Source: CBDUVZ01 sp965370805
Lineage (GTDB): Bacteria; Hydrothermota; Tepidihabitantia; Tepidihabitantales; Tepidihabitantaceae
Direction: 5' to 3'
DNA: 8,048 bases
NCBI GenBank assembly: GCA_965370805.1
Contig: CBDUVZ010000125.1
Span: forward strand, 1-8,048
This document shows, piece after piece, positions 5,601-8,048 of the stretch. Position 1 is the stretch's first letter; each line of letters starts with the position of its first letter. Under the pieces are notes generated by a model. The model was not told the origin of the DNA. It made no database searches and was given only the letters and a program-made list of their open reading frames with translations. Both the position numbers and the translations under genes were made by a program.

Positions 5601-8048
5601 GTGAGCGCAGAGCAATTTGAGTCGCCACCGTTCGCAGCGGATATCGAGGTACAGCACGGAGACCTCGTTTTCACCCTGAATGTTCACGGCAGAATCGCCT
5701 ACTGGAACAAGGAAGCGGCCGAAGCGTTCGGATACACCGCCGCGGAGGCACAGGGGATACCTTTCGATGTGCTCTACCGGCCCCGTAGTTTACTGTCAAC
5801 TGAGCACCGGATAGACCTGAAGGCGGTGATGTCCGGCAGGGATTTCGCCGGGGGGGTTGAGTGCCTGCGAAAGGACGGCGGTAAGCTTGCACTCTACGTG
5901 TACGCGACCGCAGCGCGGGACGAGTCAGGTGAAGTCGTGGGGGTAACCTGTGTTGCCCGGGACGTAACCGGGTTCTGGCGTGCGGAGCGGGCGGTCCGTT
6001 CTTCCCTGGAGAGATACCGGCTGCTGTTTGATTGTACTTCGGATATCGTTCTGCTGCTGTCTCCGGAGGGCGTCATCGTTGAGGCCAACCGGGCGGCCAG
6101 TCAGACGTCAGGCTACCCGGTGGAGGACCTCATCGGCAAGTCGATTTTCGACCTGGTACCGTCGGAGAAACGGCGGGCTGCCGAGACGGTATTTGCCGAG
6201 TTGCGCCACAAGCGAATGCTGCGGACCGTTTTTGAATTCGATAACCGTCTGGGCGGGACGGTGCTGGTCGAACTGAACGTATCGGCGCTTGACGCAGAAG
6301 ACGGGAAGTTCGTGTTTGCCATCGGCCGGGACGTGACTGAGCGACTACAAGCAGAGCGGGCGGTGCTGGAGTCCGAAGAGAAGTACCGCGAGATATTCGC
6401 CGCGGTTACTGACGCCATGTTCCTCGAGACTATTGACGGCAGAATCCTCGACGTGAACGAAGGGGCCTGCCGGCTGCTGGCATACGGCCGGTCGGAGTTG
6501 CTGGACAGGAGGGTTCGGGACCTGGTGCCGGAGGATGCCAGGTCGTGGCTGCCGCAGATACCTGAGGTCCTGATGAGGCGGGGCGAGTTCCGTGGGGAGG
6601 GGGTGTATGTGCGTAAGGATGGGAGCGAGGTTCCGGTGGAGTTGTCTTGTTCGTTGGTGGAGTTGGGCGGCGTGCGGCTGGTTCTGGCGGTGGCCCGCGA
6701 TATCTCGGAGCGGAGGGGTGCCGAGCGGTTGCTGCGGGAGTCGGAGGAGAACTTCCGCGCCTTGGCCGAGAATGCGAGCGACGGGTTTCTCATTACCGAT
6801 AGAGAAGGCCGGTTCGTTTATGCCAATGCCCGCGCCGCCGCGCTGTTGGGGTATGGGACGGGTGAGTTGCTGGGCGTCCTGTTCACCGACCTGGCCCGGC
6901 CCGGTGCGGCGAATGAAATCAGTGAGCTGCAGCGGAAGAGGCTGGAAGACGAGTCGGTTCCGAACCGGTATGAGGTAGTTGCGGTGCGGAAGGACGGCAC
7001 AGAAATGGAAGTCGGGGTTGCCGCGGCGGTGACCACCTGGAAGGGCCAGCCGGCAACGTTCGTCGTCTTCCGCGATATCACCGAGCGCAAACGGGCCGAG
7101 GAGACGCTGCGGGAGTCGGAACTGCGGTATCGGACCGCGCTTAACTCAATGTGGGATGCGGCCCACGTCGTTGACAAGGAGATGAGAATAGTCCTGTTCA
7201 ACCTGGCGTTCAGGAGATGGAACGAGAAGCTTGGCCTGGAGACCGAGGTACTGGGCCGGAACCTGTACGAGGTCTTCCCTTTCCTGTCGGACAAGGTAAA
7301 GGAAGAGTACGCTCGGGTGTTCAAGTCAGGCGAGAGTGTTGTAACCGAGGAGAACATCCGGCTCGGCGAAGAGGATTTCGTGACCGAGACGCGCAAGACC
7401 CCGGTGTTCGACAAAGGGAAGGTCCTCCGGGTCCTGACCGTTATCCGCAATATCACCGCACAGAAACGGGACGGGGTAGCGCTGCGGGAAAGCGAGGAAC
7501 GGTTCCGGCGGCTTGTTGAGTTCGCGCCCGACGGCATCTCCGTCCATCAGGACGGAAGAATCGTCATGGTGAACCCGGCCGGAGCGCGGCTGCTGGGCTA
7601 TGATAGTCCGGAGGGGCTGGTCGGGCAATCGGTGATGGAGACGGTTCACCCGGACGACCGTGACCGTGTGGCTGCCAGGGTTCGCGCGGCGATGGAGAGG
7701 GGGGAGTCCGGGGTCCTGATCGAGGAGCGGTTCAAGCGTAAGGACGGCAGCTACGTATGGGTCGAGGTTGTCAATTCGCCTTACGTGTGGGGTGGACGTC
7801 CGGCTGTTCAGGTGGTGGTGCGCGGCATAGCGGAGCGCCGGCGGTTGGCGGCAGAGTTGAGGGAGTTGGCGGCGCACATGCAGGCCGTGTTTGATAGTTT
7901 GCCCCATGGAGTCGCCGCTGAGCGCGGGGGGCGAATGGTCTTGGTGAACCGGGCTTTTGCCGGCAGCTTCGGGTATGAGGAGCCGGAGGAGTTGGTTGGC
8001 ATGTCTACGGCGGGCTTGGTGGCGCCGGAGGACCGGGACCGGGTGGCC
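5601..8048 (+). CDS. Multi-PAS sensor protein, 3' end cut by window (probable signalling kinase or cyclase)
   Basis: The frame is open from GTG 5601 to the right edge: 816 codons with no stop. It encodes PAS/PAC units in series, roughly at residues 20-122, 138-245, 261-368, 384-493, 510-618, 635-743 and 762-816 (cut). The first six units end in a DxT/DIxE-type motif (RDVTG, RDVTE, RDISE, RDITE, RNITA, RGIAE). The intact junctions are bridged by helical linkers of the form LRESEERFR. Single PAS hallmarks are clear, for example NEGACRLLAYGRSEL, NPAGARLLGY and HPDDRDRV. Unit 5 is the most divergent. No signal peptide or membrane segment is visible, so the sensor part looks cytoplasmic. PAS arrays like this usually feed a histidine kinase, GGDEF/EAL or PP2C output, but none is in the window, so the output is unknown. 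Ligands cannot be inferred. It has its own promoter, and TTG leucine codons are strongly clustered within the gene. Confidence 0.9.
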   Translation, partial: MSAEQFESPPFAADIEVQHGDLVFTLNVHGRIAYWNKEAAEAFGYTAAEAQGIPFDVLYRPRSLLSTEHRIDLKAVMSGRDFAGGVECLRKDGGKLALYVYATAARDESGEVVGVTCVARDVTGFWRAERAVRSSLERYRLLFDCTSDIVLLLSPEGVIVEANRAASQTSGYPVEDLIGKSIFDLVPSEKRRAAETVFAELRHKRMLRTVFEFDNRLGGTVLVELNVSALDAEDGKFVFAIGRDVTERLQAERAVLESEEKYREIFAAVTDAMFLETIDGRILDVNEGACRLLAYGRSELLDRRVRDLVPEDARSWLPQIPEVLMRRGEFRGEGVYVRKDGSEVPVELSCSLVELGGVRLVLAVARDISERRGAERLLRESEENFRALAENASDGFLITDREGRFVYANARAAALLGYGTGELLGVLFTDLARPGAANEISELQRKRLEDESVPNRYEVVAVRKDGTEMEVGVAAAVTTWKGQPATFVVFRDITERKRAEETLRESELRYRTALNSMWDAAHVVDKEMRIVLFNLAFRRWNEKLGLETEVLGRNLYEVFPFLSDKVKEEYARVFKSGESVVTEENIRLGEEDFVTETRKTPVFDKGKVLRVLTVIRNITAQKRDGVALRESEERFRRLVEFAPDGISVHQDGRIVMVNPAGARLLGYDSPEGLVGQSVMETVHPDDRDRVAARVRAAMERGESGVLIEERFKRKDGSYVWVEVVNSPYVWGGRPAVQVVVRGIAERRRLAAELRELAAHMQAVFDSLPHGVAAERGGRMVLVNRAFAGSFGYEEPEELVGMSTAGLVAPEDRDRVA
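6731..7489 (+). repeat. 375-nt-periodic linker repeats inside the PAS gene
   Basis: The 15-mer GCTGCGGGAGTCGGA occurs exactly at 6731-6745 and 7106-7120, and its first nine bases recur at 7481-7489. The spacing is 375 nt each time (125 codons). These are the coding sequences of the LRESE linkers between PAS units. Just upstream, 6696-6728 and 7071-7103 also match closely, sharing CGCGATATC. The repeats keep frame, so recombination between them would remove or add one whole PAS unit. Confidence 0.75.

Noticed and set aside
7326..7907. Minus-strand open frame of 193 codons in the PAS gene
   Set aside because: It is antisense to a continuous PAS coding frame, with no start signal or domain.
5601..8048. 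Calling the PAS protein a histidine kinase
   Set aside because: No H-box, HATPase, GGDEF or other output domain lies within the window, so only the sensor part can be named.

Overview
The window is GC-rich bacterial DNA. Every supported gene lies on the + strand. Bases 115-4731 encode four cytoplasmic subunits of a V/A-type (rotary, archaeal/vacuolar-like) ATPase in the order C-F-A-B. A HAD-family phosphatase follows, then the first 816 codons of a large multi-PAS sensor protein that runs off the right edge. V/A-type ATPases occur in many bacterial lineages (Thermus/Deinococcus, spirochaetes, clostridia, chlamydiae and several uncultured phyla) and in archaea. The multi-PAS sensor, the sigma70-like promoters and the Shine-Dalgarno sites point to a bacterium. 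The genus cannot be named from this sequence.

Layout: 1-58 holds no gene I can assign. A promoter (TTGACA, 16 nt, TATAGT) at 59-86 sits just upstream of atpC, so the C-F-A-B-phosphatase block appears to be its own transcription unit. atpC (115-1119) overlaps atpF (1109-1504). atpA (1544-3343) overlaps atpB (3340-4731), which overlaps the phosphatase gene (4728-5420). The only junction with a gap is F-A, and it is unusual. The 3' end of atpF appears to carry a 60-nt in-frame insert rich in inverted repeats, and the atpA start lies inside a tandem heptamer array. Subunit D, which normally follows B, is absent; the phosphatase occupies its place. Subunits E, I and K are not in the window.

The intergenic region 5421-5600 contains a second promoter (TTGACA, 16 nt, TAGAAT), a leader of about 100 nt with a hairpin against the ribosome binding site, and the GTG start of the PAS protein at 5601. 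That protein has seven recognisable PAS units in the window, the last one cut. The arginine in the closing motif of each of the six complete units recurs at intervals of 123, 123, 125, 125 and 125 residues. The output domain lies beyond the window.

Together, A and B form the catalytic hexamer, F belongs to the central rotor, and C is the socket linking rotor to membrane ring. The central shaft D, peripheral stalks E/G and membrane parts I/K must be encoded elsewhere if the complex works. The phosphatase is translationally coupled to the ATPase, but its substrate is unknown. The PAS protein has its own promoter and is probably a separate unit.
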